A stretch of 64,000 nt of DNA from Actinoplanes palleronii (GTDB taxonomy: Bacteria > Actinomycetota > Actinomycetes > Mycobacteriales > Micromonosporaceae): the NCBI RefSeq assembly GCF_016862315.1, contig NZ_BOMS01000122.1, positions 1 to 64,000 on the forward strand. The letters are read 5' to 3'. Below the pieces are notes generated by a model. The model was given only the letters and a program-made list of their open reading frames with translations. It searched no databases and was not told the origin of the DNA. Below are positions 35,410 to 42,975 of the stretch, piece by piece (position 1 is the stretch's first letter; every line of letters starts with the position of its first letter). Made by a program: the position numbers and the translations under genes.

Positions 35410-36024
35410 ATGCCGGATTTGGCCGGTGACGCGGAAAAATCACCCCAAAACAAGATCACACTGCGCAGGCATCTGCTCACGGCGCGTCGATCACTTCCGG
35501 ACGACATCCGGATCGCCGCCGCCACCCAACTTCACGATCAAACCCTCACTTTTGTACGACGATCCGCCCCGAGCACCGTCGCCGCCTACGTCCCGTCAGG
35601 CTCCGAGCCGGGTGGCGCCGACCTGCCCCGCCTGTTGCGCGGCGCGCTCGCACCGGGCGGCCGCCTGCTCCTGCCGGTGCTGCTGCCCGACGACGATCTG
35701 GACTGGGCGGAGTTCACCGGCCCGCTCGCCCCCGGCCGCCGCGGCCTGAGCGAGCCCCCCGGCCCACGCCTCGGCCCCGACGCGATCCGCTCCGCGGACC
35801 TGATCCTGGTACCGGCCCTGGCGGTGTCCCGCGAGGGCCTCCGGCTGGGCCGCGGCGGCGGCTCCTACGACCGCGCCCTGTCCCGCCTGCCCGACCCCGG
35901 ACCGATGGTGATCGCCCTGCTGCACGACGGCGAGACCCTCGACGTGGTCCCGGCCGAGCCGCACGACCGCCCGGTCCACGGCGTCATCACCCCGAGCGGC
36001 GGCTTCTCCCCCCGCCCGGCCTGA
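35410..36024 (+). CDS. 5-formyltetrahydrofolate cyclo-ligase
   Basis: 204 residues from the ATG at 35410, preceded by AGAGGGG. It converts 5-formyl-THF to 5,10-methenyl-THF with ATP. The family signature GLRLGRGGGSYDRAL is at about residue 155, and the N-terminal KITLRRHLLTARRSL helix is typical. It is the equivalent of Rv0992c, next to galU (Rv0993) and the Ruc-like gene (Rv0991c). It is divergent from the diguanylate cyclase, with 82 bp between the starts. Confidence 0.94.
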   Translation: MPDLAGDAEKSPQNKITLRRHLLTARRSLPDDIRIAAATQLHDQTLTFVRRSAPSTVAAYVPSGSEPGGADLPRLLRGALAPGGRLLLPVLLPDDDLDWAEFTGPLAPGRRGLSEPPGPRLGPDAIRSADLILVPALAVSREGLRLGRGGGSYDRALSRLPDPGPMVIALLHDGETLDVVPAEPHDRPVHGVITPSGGFSPRPA

Positions 36025-36212
36025 CCCGCCCGGCCCGGCCCTGACTCGCCCGCGCACCTGCCCGCGCGCACCCTCGTTGCGCTCACGAGGAGTTCGTCAC
36101 ACCCCGCAACGGTCCTCAGACCTCGCTCGGAGTGGACGAATTGACCTCCGATGCCGCAACATTGGCACTCGGAGTTGGCGAGTGCCAGCAGCCGACAGAT
36201 CCGGAGGAGCAC

Positions 36213-36587
36213 GTGCCTACCTACCAGTACGCCTGCACCGAGTGCGGTGAGCAGCTCGAAGCCGTGCAGTCTTTCTCCGACCCGGCACTGACCGAATGCC
36301 CGAACTGCCAGGGCAAGCTCCGCAAGGTGTTCAACTCGGTCGGCATCGTGTTCAAGGGCTCCGGGTTCTACCGCAACGACTCCCGCTCCAGCAGCGTGAG
36401 CACCGAGACCTCCGGCGCCACCGCCGACGCCGCCCCGAAGAAGTCCGAGAAGTCGGACAGCCCGTCGAGCACCCCGTCGACGAGCAGCCCGGCCCCCGCG
36501 GCGGCCGGCAGCTCCAGCGGCAGCTCGTCCAGCTCGTCCAGCAGCAGTTCGTCGTCCTCCGGCGCGAAGACCGCCGCCGCTTCCTGA
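36213..36587 (+). CDS. FmdB-family zinc ribbon protein, Ruc-like redox-regulated chaperone
   Basis: 124 residues from the GTG at 36213, with GGAGGAG 5 nt upstream. The N-terminal zinc ribbon has YACTECGEQLE and ECPNCQGKLRKVF (two CxxC pairs near residues 8-11 and 30-33), then IVFKGSGFYRNDSR. The rest (~50-124) is Ser/Ala-rich and disordered. The layout and the neighbours match M. tuberculosis Rv0991c (Ruc), a chaperone switched on when oxidation releases zinc. By that analogy the four Cys act as the redox switch. Confidence 0.85.
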   Translation: MPTYQYACTECGEQLEAVQSFSDPALTECPNCQGKLRKVFNSVGIVFKGSGFYRNDSRSSSVSTETSGATADAAPKKSEKSDSPSSTPSTSSPAPAAAGSSSGSSSSSSSSSSSSSGAKTAAAS

Positions 36588-36593
36588 TCCACC

Positions 36594-36627
36594 AGAAAGG
36601 GCGTGCCACTCCCGGCACGCCCTTTCT
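36594..36627 (+). terminator. Terminator of the zinc-ribbon gene
   Basis: A perfect 14-bp stem, AGAAAGGGCGTGCC/GGCACGCCCTTTCT, with a 6-nt loop, located 7 bp after the stop codon. The right arm supplies a short T-tract. Confidence 0.9.
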
Positions 36628-36983
36628 GCATGCCTTTTTGTCGCCTCCAGCCCACGCGCAAGCACCTCCGCGCCCGGCCCTCCACCCCGTGCCCCGCAGT
36701 GCCTCGCCGTGCCCCGCCGTGCCTCGCCGTGCCGCTCCGTGCCCGCCGTTCCGGGCCTGCCGCTCCGTGCCCGCCGTGCCCCCCACGTTCCACGCTCCGC
36801 GCCAGGTGCCTCGGGCCCGGCTCCTCGCCAGGCCCGCGCCCCGCATCACGCCATCTTGGCCCGTCCGCGCGGCGCCGCGGGGTTTTCCACAGTCCCGGCT
36901 CGTCCACAGCCCGCCCGGCGATCGCACCGGAATCCGCCTAGCTTCCTGCTCGCACACGGCAGACGACGGCGGGAGGGCAGACC
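36628..36983. other. Intergenic C-rich low-complexity stretch, no gene found
   Basis: A 356-bp gap between two plus-strand genes. It is C-rich and contains decanucleotide repeats at 36681-36750 and looser variants to about 36790. Frames across it encode only Pro/Arg/Cys-rich low-complexity peptides. The promoter of the following gene probably lies in 36880-36980. Confidence 0.6.
36681..36750. repeat. 10-bp tandem repeat, about seven copies
   Basis: Consecutive decamers close to GCCTCGCCGT, best preserved at 36691-36750. They occur in noncoding C-rich sequence and are likely a slippage-generated microsatellite. Confidence 0.8.
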
Positions 36984-37571
36984 ATGAGCCGATCCGGCAC
37001 ACGCAACGAGCGCCTGGACCCGGTGCGCGGCCGCGCACCCACCCGAGGCACCCTGCTCCGGCTCACCGTGATCACAGCTCTGCTGGTCACCGCCGCCGGC
37101 CTGCTCTGGCTCCGGCCGACCACCACACCCTGCGCGCCCCCGGCCCCCTCCACTCCGCCCGGCAAGGCCGCAACCGGCAAGGCCGCAACCGGCGCACACG
37201 CCGTCGGCGGCACCACCCCGTCGCCGGGACCCGCCGCCGGGCAACCCACCCCGGGCAGCCCCGTCTCGGGCACCCCCGTCTCGTCTCAAGAGTCCGCCGG
37301 CAAGCCGCCTGTCCCGGACGGCGCCGTCGGCGTCCCGGTGCGCCTGGCCGACCCCACCGCGCTCGCGCTGACCCACCCCGGCGACCGTGTCGACCTGCTC
37401 CGGCTCGACGGCAAGGGCCACACCACCGAGGTGGCAAAGGCCGCGCTCGTCCTCGACGTGTCCGCCGACCCGCTCACCGGCGGCCTGCTGCTGGCCCTCG
37501 ACCGCGACAAGGCCGCGCTCGCCGCCGACCCCTCAGGCCCGGGCTTCGCCATCCTGCTCCACCCCAGCTGA
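36984..37571 (+). CDS. Membrane-anchored protein with CpaB/RcpC-like C-terminal domain
   Basis: 195 residues. One N-terminal helix (LLRLTVITALLVTAAGLLWL, ~25-45), a Pro/Gly/Thr-rich linker (~48-110) and a C-terminal globular domain (~112-195) starting VGVPVRLADPTALALTHPGDRVDLLRL. That last segment resembles the RcpC/CpaB domain of Flp-pilus assembly proteins. The N-terminal SAF domain of true CpaB is missing, and no pilus genes are nearby. The function is unknown. Confidence 0.7.
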   Translation: MSRSGTRNERLDPVRGRAPTRGTLLRLTVITALLVTAAGLLWLRPTTTPCAPPAPSTPPGKAATGKAATGAHAVGGTTPSPGPAAGQPTPGSPVSGTPVSSQESAGKPPVPDGAVGVPVRLADPTALALTHPGDRVDLLRLDGKGHTTEVAKAALVLDVSADPLTGGLLLALDRDKAALAADPSGPGFAILLHPS

Positions 37572-37603
37572 CCGCGCCGCGCCGCACAAAGGCCGCGCCG
37601 CAC

Positions 37604-37645
37604 CGCGCAAGGCCGAACCGCGCAAGGCCGAACCGCGCAAGGCCG
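37604..37645. repeat. 15-bp tandem repeat, about three copies
   Basis: CGCGCAAGGCCGAAC begins at 37604 and 37619, and a partial third copy begins at 37634. It lies just after the CpaB-like gene, in noncoding sequence. Confidence 0.8.
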
Positions 37646-37707
37646 CGCGGCGATGCCACCCGGCCCCGGGCGTGATCACGGGCGGGTGGTGTCAGGATGT
37701 CGCGAGG

Positions 37708-37887
37708 TCAGCCCCAGTGCGGCGGGCGATCGGCGAGCAGCCGGTCGTCGTTGGAGGAGTCGGCCTCGCCCCATCCACGCTCGGTGTCGTCCTGAGTCTG
37801 GTCCGGAAGCAACGGAGCCTCCTCCGACTCGAAGTCCACCGCGCGCTCGGCGTCGTGATCCCGCTCGGGGCCGTCCAGGATGTCCAC
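37708..37887 (-). CDS. Small acidic protein with C-terminal RPPHWG
   Basis: 59 residues from a GTG at 37887. Very acidic (LDGPERDHDAERAVDFESEE), then DQTQDDTERGWGEADSSNDD and a basic RLLADRPPHWG end. Short proteins ending in this D-rich/RGWGE/RPPHW pattern recur in actinobacteria. I do not know a function. It overlaps no other credible gene and is divergent from the next small membrane protein. The start is uncertain because no clear ribosome-binding site precedes it; the frame is open to 37965. Confidence 0.65.
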   Translation of the reverse strand: MDILDGPERDHDAERAVDFESEEAPLLPDQTQDDTERGWGEADSSNDDRLLADRPPHWG

Positions 37888-37951
37888 ACCTAGAAGGGTA
37901 AGCCGACATCGCTTCGGCCGTCTTCCCCCTCCGGCTGTACCGTCGGTGAAC

Positions 37952-38284
37952 GTGAGCTCCCCCACGAGTGGCCCGCCCGGCGACGCGTACTGGCAGCGGC
38001 CCGACCCGGACGCCGCATCGCTCAGCCGGCCGCCCCAGGATCAGCCCGCCACACCCGAGCCGCCGGCGTACCCGGGTCCGCCGCGCACCGACCCGCCGTC
38101 GGTGCACTGGCGGCCACCGACCATCGCCACACCGCCCGAGCCGCGCCACATGCCGGGTCAGAACATGGACGCCATCGAGGAGGCCGAGGGCTCGGCGCGC
38201 ACCGTGACGTTCGGGGTGGGCCTGGTCGCCGGCGCCGTCGCGCTGATCCTGATCTGCCTGCTCTGCGGCCGCGCCCTGTTCTAG
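37952..38284 (+). CDS. Small Pro-rich single-pass membrane protein
   Basis: About 110 residues from the GTG at 37952 (another GTG is at 37946). A Pro-rich hydrophilic region of ~80 residues (YWQRPDPDAASLSRPP) precedes one C-terminal helix (TVTFGVGLVAGAVALILICLLCG), so it is probably tail-anchored. No known domain. It ends 21 bp before a strong shared terminator. Confidence 0.68.
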   Translation: MSSPTSGPPGDAYWQRPDPDAASLSRPPQDQPATPEPPAYPGPPRTDPPSVHWRPPTIATPPEPRHMPGQNMDAIEEAEGSARTVTFGVGLVAGAVALILICLLCGRALF

Positions 38285-38305
38285 CCCCGCCGGGCCCAGC
38301 ACAGC

Positions 38306-38344
38306 AAGGAGCCGCCGGGCACAAGACTCGCCCGGCGGCTCCTT
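38306..38344. terminator. Bidirectional intrinsic terminator
   Basis: A perfect 14-bp stem, AAGGAGCCGCCGGG/CCCGGCGGCTCCTT, with an 11-nt loop between two convergent genes. It ends 2 bp from the stop codon of the minus-strand gene. Confidence 0.88.
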
Positions 38345-38345
38345 G

Positions 38346-38813
38346 TCAGTACGTTCCCCAGACCGCCGTCGCGCCCGAGTCACCCGTCTTGAAGATGTAG
38401 TAACCGCTCCCGGCCGCCAGCGCCAGCGTCAGCACCACGAACGTCACCTGCGCGATCATCGGCAGAGCCTTCCCCCGGAAGGTCAGCGCCACCATGATCA
38501 GGCTGACCACGCCGAGGCCCAGCGCGAACCAGAGCGTCATGGTGCCGAAGTCCATGTGGTTGTCGAGGATCTCCTTGCCCTTGGGCGAGAAGGTCGAGAT
38601 GCGGCTGTTGTACAGCTCGGTGCCGGACAGCTTGGCGACGAGCGTGGTGATCGGAGCTACCACGGCGAGCAGCGCGACCGCCCAGCCCAGCCGTGACCGC
38701 CACTTGGCGACGAGCGCATAGACGACCGCGCCGAGCGCGAGCAGCGGCACAAAAATCACTGCGGCGTGCAGCACGAGAATATGAACCGGCAAGCCGTTGA
38801 CCTGGTCGAACAC
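38346..38813 (-). CDS. DUF2231 family membrane protein
   Basis: 155 residues from the GTG at 38813, with GGAGG 4 nt upstream. It begins MFDQVNGLPVHILVLHAAVIFVP and has four helices; the GLPVHxLxxH motif with its two histidines is the DUF2231 signature. Members are small bacterial membrane proteins, some suggested to bind heme through those histidines. It neighbours Fur across a 145-bp divergent gap, which fits a metal or redox theme but proves nothing. Confidence 0.86.
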   Translation of the reverse strand: MFDQVNGLPVHILVLHAAVIFVPLLALGAVVYALVAKWRSRLGWAVALLAVVAPITTLVAKLSGTELYNSRISTFSPKGKEILDNHMDFGTMTLWFALGLGVVSLIMVALTFRGKALPMIAQVTFVVLTLALAAGSGYYIFKTGDSGATAVWGTY

Positions 38814-38958
38814 TTTTCCTCCTCGGTCCGGGGTGATCGCCAGCTTAGAGTTATGTGACGGCGCAAACATCCCCTCGGCCCCACTTACCCCGCGAATCCG
38901 ATTCCGGTTCAGTCACGGACGGGTTGGGGAAACCGCCCGGCCGTGCTGTCATGGATAG

Positions 38959-39390
38959 ATGTCCACCGGTGAGGAACTGCTGCGTACGCATGGTCTGCGC
39001 GTCACCCGCCCCCGGCTGGCGGTGCTCGGCGTGCTCAGCGGTGGCGGGCACCTCGAGGTGGACGAGATCGCCCGGCAGGTCCGTGCCCGGCTCGACTCGG
39101 TCTCCACCCAGGCGGTCTACGACGTGCTGGGTGCGCTGTCCCGGGCCGGCCTGGCCCGCCGGATCGAGCCGGCCGGCAGCTCGGCCCGCTACGAGGCCCG
39201 CACCGGCGACAATCATCATCACATCGTCTGCCGGGGTTGCGGCGCGATCGCCGACGTCGACTGCACGGTCGGTGAACGCCCCTGTCTGACGCCGGCGGAG
39301 TCGCACGGTTTCACCCTGGACGAGGCCGAGGTGACCTTCTGGGGCCTGTGCCCGGCCTGCCAGAGCCGCCGCACCACCGACACCGCCTGA
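38959..39390 (+). CDS. Fur family transcriptional regulator
   Basis: 143 residues. The winged helix (LRVTRPRLAVLGVLSGGGHLEVDEI, then STQAVYDVLGALSRAGLARRIEP) is followed by the dimerisation and metal domain with DNHHHIVCRGCG and the C-terminal CPAC pair, giving two CxxC sites for structural zinc. It resembles the FurA/CatR group, which normally sits beside katG; no catalase-peroxidase gene is adjacent here. The 145-bp gap to the DUF2231 gene may hold its operator. Confidence 0.92.
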   Translation: MSTGEELLRTHGLRVTRPRLAVLGVLSGGGHLEVDEIARQVRARLDSVSTQAVYDVLGALSRAGLARRIEPAGSSARYEARTGDNHHHIVCRGCGAIADVDCTVGERPCLTPAESHGFTLDEAEVTFWGLCPACQSRRTTDTA

Positions 39391-39414
39391 CCGCTCGGCT
39401 GGTCGTCAAAACCG

Positions 39415-40299
39415 TCAGGAATCCGCGCCCAGGTGCTCCACCGCGGCCCACGGCTCCTTCCCGGTCACCCCGGCCCCCGCCGGGCAGGACTTCCGGAAGT
39501 CACACCACGCGCACAGCGACCCCGGATTGGTCGGGAAGGCCTCGTCCGCGTCCCCGCCGGCGGCCACCGCCTTCTCCGCGGCCATGATGTCGGCCGCGGT
39601 CTCCTCGGCCCGGCGCACCTGCCGGGCCAGCGACTCCTCGGTGTGCTCGTGCGCCGCCACCGTCCCGGTCGGCAGGTGGTGCAGCTCGACCCGGTAGCAC
39701 GGCCGGCGGAACACCCGCTGCGCCGCGTACGCGTACAGCGCCAGCGCGTGGGACCCGCGGGCGTCGTCGGCGTCCAGCCCGGTCCGCCCGGTCTTGTAGT
39801 CGACGATCACCGCCTCCGGGCCCTCCTCGCCCATCCGCCCGTCGATCCGGTCGGCGCGCCCGTTCAGCGCCAGCACCGAGGTCTTCGCGGCGACCACCCG
39901 CTCGACGCCGAGCGGCTCGTCGGCCGGGTCAAGGGTCGCCGTGTAGGTGTCCAGCCAGCCGAGCGCCCGTTTGTACGCCGCGCGCTCGAGCTCGACGTCG
40001 CGATAACCCTCACGGACCCAGGTGCTCTTGAGCAGCTTCGGCACGGCGTCGCGCTCGCGCCGCTCGACCGGCAACGCGTACCAATTCTTCATCGCGGTGT
40101 GCACGCTGGCGCCGAGCGAATTGTGCGCCCAGGGCGGGCCCTTGGGCGGCGACGGGCGGTCGACGTAGGAATATCGGTACCGCCGGGGGCAGTCCAGGTA
40201 TGCCCCGAGCTTGCTCGGGGTGCAGACGAAGAGGCGCTCGGGCATGCCGGCGAAGCCGAGTTGCTCGGGAACGGCGGCACGGTTCCTGATGGGGGGCAC
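39415..40299 (-). CDS. RecB family PD-(D/E)XK nuclease with Fe-S cysteines
   Basis: 294 residues (a start at the later ATG, 40245, is also possible). Single-domain nuclease with no helicase. Core motifs: CTPSKLGAYLDCPRRYRY (Cys37), NGRADRID, and VIVDYKTG with the catalytic D-x-K. Cys263, Cys266 and Cys272 near the end (CAWCDFRKSC) combine with Cys37 in the pattern of the Fe-S staple of AddB and Cas4. Similar stand-alone proteins exist across actinobacteria. No cas genes or recB partner lie nearby. Confidence 0.9.
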   Translation of the reverse strand: MPPIRNRAAVPEQLGFAGMPERLFVCTPSKLGAYLDCPRRYRYSYVDRPSPPKGPPWAHNSLGASVHTAMKNWYALPVERRERDAVPKLLKSTWVREGYRDVELERAAYKRALGWLDTYTATLDPADEPLGVERVVAAKTSVLALNGRADRIDGRMGEEGPEAVIVDYKTGRTGLDADDARGSHALALYAYAAQRVFRRPCYRVELHHLPTGTVAAHEHTEESLARQVRRAEETAADIMAAEKAVAAGGDADEAFPTNPGSLCAWCDFRKSCPAGAGVTGKEPWAAVEHLGADS

Positions 40300-40335
40300 G
40301 GGACAATCCTGCCAGCACCCCCCGACAGAACCGTC

Positions 40336-40953
40336 TCAGAGCCGGGGCGCGTAAAGCTGCACGAAGGCGAAGATGGCGTCCGCGATGAGCTGGACCGCGA
40401 TCGCCGCGAGCAGCAGGCCGGCGATCCGGGTGAGCACCTCGATGCCGGCCGGGCGCAGCAGCCGCACGATCAGCCCGGAGAAGCGCAGCACCAGCCAGAC
40501 CGTGGCCATCACGGCCAGGACCGCGCCGCCCAGGATGAGGTATTCGTCGGCGCTGTGCGCCCGCTGCACGAAGAGCATGGTGGCGACGATCGCGCCCGGG
40601 CCGGCCAGCAGCGGCGTGCCGAGCGGGACCAGGGCCACGTTGCTGGTGCCGGCCGCGTCGGTCGGCTCGTCGGTCTTGCCGGTGAGCAGCTGCAGCGCGA
40701 CGAGCACGAGCAGCAGACCGCCGGCCGCCTGCAGGGCCGGGAGCTGCACGTGCAGGTAGTCGAGCAGGGTCTGCCCGGCCACCGCGAAGCCGATGATCAC
40801 ACCGAGGGCGAGCAGCACGGCCTGGGTGCCGGCCCGGTTGCGGGCCTTCGCCGGCATGGCGCCGGTGAGTGCGAGGAACACCGGGACCATGCCGGGGGGA
40901 TCGACGATCACCAGCAGAGTCACGAAGAACTCGCCGAACAGCTTCAGATTCAC
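40336..40953 (-). CDS. MarC family integral membrane protein
   Basis: 205 residues with six predicted helices. The N-terminal FFVTLLVIVDPPGMVPVFLALTG, the LLVLVALQLLTG helix and the central TPLLAGPGAIVATMLF match the MarC/UPF0056 family. Despite the name the family is not an established drug exporter, and its substrate is unknown. It lies between the nuclease and the PHP gene, all on the minus strand with short gaps. Confidence 0.92.
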   Translation of the reverse strand: MNLKLFGEFFVTLLVIVDPPGMVPVFLALTGAMPAKARNRAGTQAVLLALGVIIGFAVAGQTLLDYLHVQLPALQAAGGLLLVLVALQLLTGKTDEPTDAAGTSNVALVPLGTPLLAGPGAIVATMLFVQRAHSADEYLILGGAVLAVMATVWLVLRFSGLIVRLLRPAGIEVLTRIAGLLLAAIAVQLIADAIFAFVQLYAPRL

Positions 40954-41004
40954 CCGATCAAGGTAGGTGTCCGGGCCGCTCCGCGCAGGCTGGTGCGTCG
41001 ATAG

Positions 41005-41859
41005 TCACCCGAGCACGGGCACACCGGTGGCCGCGGCGACGATTTTGTCGTACACCTCGGGCGCCGTGACGAACGCGCCGAGCTGGACCGTCTTGTGCGT
41101 ACCGTGAAAGTCGGAGGATCCGGTGACCACCAGGCCGAGCCGGTCCGCCAGCGCCCGGATCTCTTCCCGCTCCGCGGGGGAATGATCCTCGTGGTCGGCT
41201 TCCAGTCCGAAAAGGCCCACATCGGCCAGCGCCACGATCAACTCGTCCGGGACCACCCGCCCACGCTTGGTCGCCCGCGGATGCGCGAAGACCGGCACCC
41301 CACCGGCCGCACGCACCGCCGCCACCGCGTCAAAAACATCAAGATCCGCTTTTGGTACGAAGTACCGCGCGCCCAGCCACCTCGACGCGAACGCCTCGGT
41401 CACGCTGGTGACCAGTCCGGCCCGGATCAGCGCCTGCGCGATGTGCGGACGCCCGACCGAACCACCGGCGGCGTACCCGTACACCTCGGTCCAGGTGATC
41501 GGCACGCCGTCGGCCCGCAGTTTCTCCACGATCTTCTCGCCGCGCTGCTCCCGGTCCACGCGCAGCCGTCGCATCGACTCGGCCAGCGCCGGCTCCGCCG
41601 GATCGAACAGGTACGCCAGCAGGTGCAGCGAGATCGACGGCTCCGCCCCGTGCCAGCGGCAGGACAGCTCGGCACCGCGGACCAGGCGCAGACCGTCCGG
41701 CCGCGCGGCGGCGGCGTCGGCCCAGCCACCCGTGGTGTCGTGGTCGGTGATCGCCATGACCTCGAGCCCGGCTTCGGCGCCGGCCCGGACCAGATCGGCC
41801 GGGGCCAGCGTGCCGTCGCTGGCAGTGGAGTGGCAGTGCAGATCGATCCGGCTGCTCAG
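41005..41859 (-). CDS. PHP domain phosphoesterase
   Basis: 284 residues. Metal-binding PHP motifs: IDLHCHSTASDG, AITDHDTTGG, GAELSCRW, RPHIAQAL, FAHPRAT, LEADHEDHS and TGSSDFHG. The family includes 3',5'-nucleotide bisphosphate phosphatases and RNase AM. The only credible start is a CTG at 41859, which overlaps the stop of the upstream PH-domain gene as CTGA and gives MSSRIDLHCH; no ATG, GTG or TTG lies near in frame. The open frame continues upstream but is antisense-quality sequence inside the neighbour. Confidence 0.9.
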   Translation of the reverse strand: MSSRIDLHCHSTASDGTLAPADLVRAGAEAGLEVMAITDHDTTGGWADAAAARPDGLRLVRGAELSCRWHGAEPSISLHLLAYLFDPAEPALAESMRRLRVDREQRGEKIVEKLRADGVPITWTEVYGYAAGGSVGRPHIAQALIRAGLVTSVTEAFASRWLGARYFVPKADLDVFDAVAAVRAAGGVPVFAHPRATKRGRVVPDELIVALADVGLFGLEADHEDHSPAEREEIRALADRLGLVVTGSSDFHGTHKTVQLGAFVTAPEVYDKIVAAATGVPVLG

Positions 41860-42671
41860 GCGTCGTCTCCCTCGTCGTCCTTGCCCAGCCGGGCCTCGAC
41901 CGCCTGCGGCTCGTACATCTCCTCGACCACGCGGAGATACAGCTCGTTCGGGTTGGGCAGGTGTTTGACCTCGCGCAGCGCCTGGTCCTGACCCGCCGAC
42001 TCCAGCACGAACGTGCCGTAGCTGAGCATCCGGCCGAGGGCGGACTGCTCGTACTTCATGTCGGTGACCCGGAGCAGCGGCATCATCGCCACCTTGCGGG
42101 TGACGATGCCGTTGACCACCATCACCCGTTTGTTGGTCAGGATGAAGCGGTCGAAATACCAGTCGAAGACCTTCCAGGCGACCCAGCTGATCACGCCGAG
42201 CCAGATCAGCACGGCGACGGTGACCATACCGTCCACACCCTGCTTGGTCAGGAAGCCGGCCAGGTAGCCGAGCAGCAGCGTGGCGCCGGCTCCGACACTC
42301 AGCGGCAGCGACAGGTGGATCCAGTGCCGTTTCCACTCACCGCGATAGCGCTCGGTGGGGAACAGATAGCGGGCGACCAGGGTGGTCGGCTCGTCCTCGA
42401 GGGGGAGGAAGCGGCGCGGACCACCGGAGCGGTCGAGCCCTTCCAGCTCCTCCTCGGTGAAGATCGGAGCCTCGTACTGCTCGGGATCCTCGTAGTCGTC
42501 GGCACGCCGTGCACCCTGGGTGAACCGGGCATCGTCCGGATAGGTCTCGGCTCGTGTCCGACCAGGATCAGTGTCGTCCATGGCCGGGTCCTGAAACCGG
42601 AAGTCCTCATCGTCGTCCCGAGAGCGCCGGGCGCCCTCGCCTCGCGGGTCGCGCGGCTCACCAGGATCCAT
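41856..42671 (-). CDS. PH domain-containing membrane protein
   Basis: 271 residues. An acidic disordered N-terminus (~1-95) is followed by PTTLVARYLFPTERYRGEWKRHW, two helices (LPLSVGAGATLLLGYLAGFL and VAVLIWLGVISWVAWKVF) and a bacterial PH domain (FDRFILTNKRVMVVNGIVTRKVAMMPLLRVTDM; ALGRMLSYGTFVLESAGQDQ). This topology is common in actinobacterial bPH2 proteins of unknown function. Its stop overlaps the PHP start. A 52-residue membrane peptide gene ends just upstream (42681). Confidence 0.9.
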   Translation of the reverse strand: MDPGEPRDPRGEGARRSRDDDEDFRFQDPAMDDTDPGRTRAETYPDDARFTQGARRADDYEDPEQYEAPIFTEEELEGLDRSGGPRRFLPLEDEPTTLVARYLFPTERYRGEWKRHWIHLSLPLSVGAGATLLLGYLAGFLTKQGVDGMVTVAVLIWLGVISWVAWKVFDWYFDRFILTNKRVMVVNGIVTRKVAMMPLLRVTDMKYEQSALGRMLSYGTFVLESAGQDQALREVKHLPNPNELYLRVVEEMYEPQAVEARLGKDDEGDDA

Positions 42672-42680
42672 AGAGAGATG

Positions 42681-42839
42681 CTATGCGACGAGGGAGGTGA
42701 AGAAGGTGCCGAAGCCTCGTGCGATGTCCGCGATCGTGCCTCCGAGTGACTCGAAGACAGCGGCGGCAGATCTCGGGTTGAAGGCGATAAAGAAGATCAA
42801 GAACGCAATACCAAGCCAGGTGAGAACCTTCTTGATCAT
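42681..42839 (-). CDS. 52-residue single-pass membrane peptide
   Basis: Read directly from the minus strand: MIKKVLTWLGIAFLIFFIAF, then NPRSAAAVFESLGGTIADIA and RGFGTFFTSLVA, ending in TAG at 42681. A GGAGAAGG ribosome-binding site lies 6 nt before the ATG. One N-terminal helix and an amphipathic C-terminal half are visible. Short proteins of this pattern sit before PH-domain membrane protein genes in other actinobacteria, and the 9-bp gap to that gene here implies co-expression. The function is unknown; a small partner of the PH protein is plausible. Confidence 0.85.
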   Translation of the reverse strand: MIKKVLTWLGIAFLIFFIAFNPRSAAAVFESLGGTIADIARGFGTFFTSLVA

Positions 42840-42975
42840 GGCGGACCTTCTCCTCTGAGGCGGGTGACTAACAGCGCCGCGGCAGTACTGACGGTATCAG
42901 CTTCGTCGCTTCGTGTGAACAAAGTGCCCAGATCGCCGATTGCGGCGGGCGGGTGTTTCACCCTCGAACGAGGGA

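Noticed and set aside
36984..37571. Flp pilus assembly protein CpaB and an associated pilus locus
   Set aside because: Only the C-terminal domain resembles CpaB. The SAF domain is missing and no pilin, CpaF or TadB genes are present.
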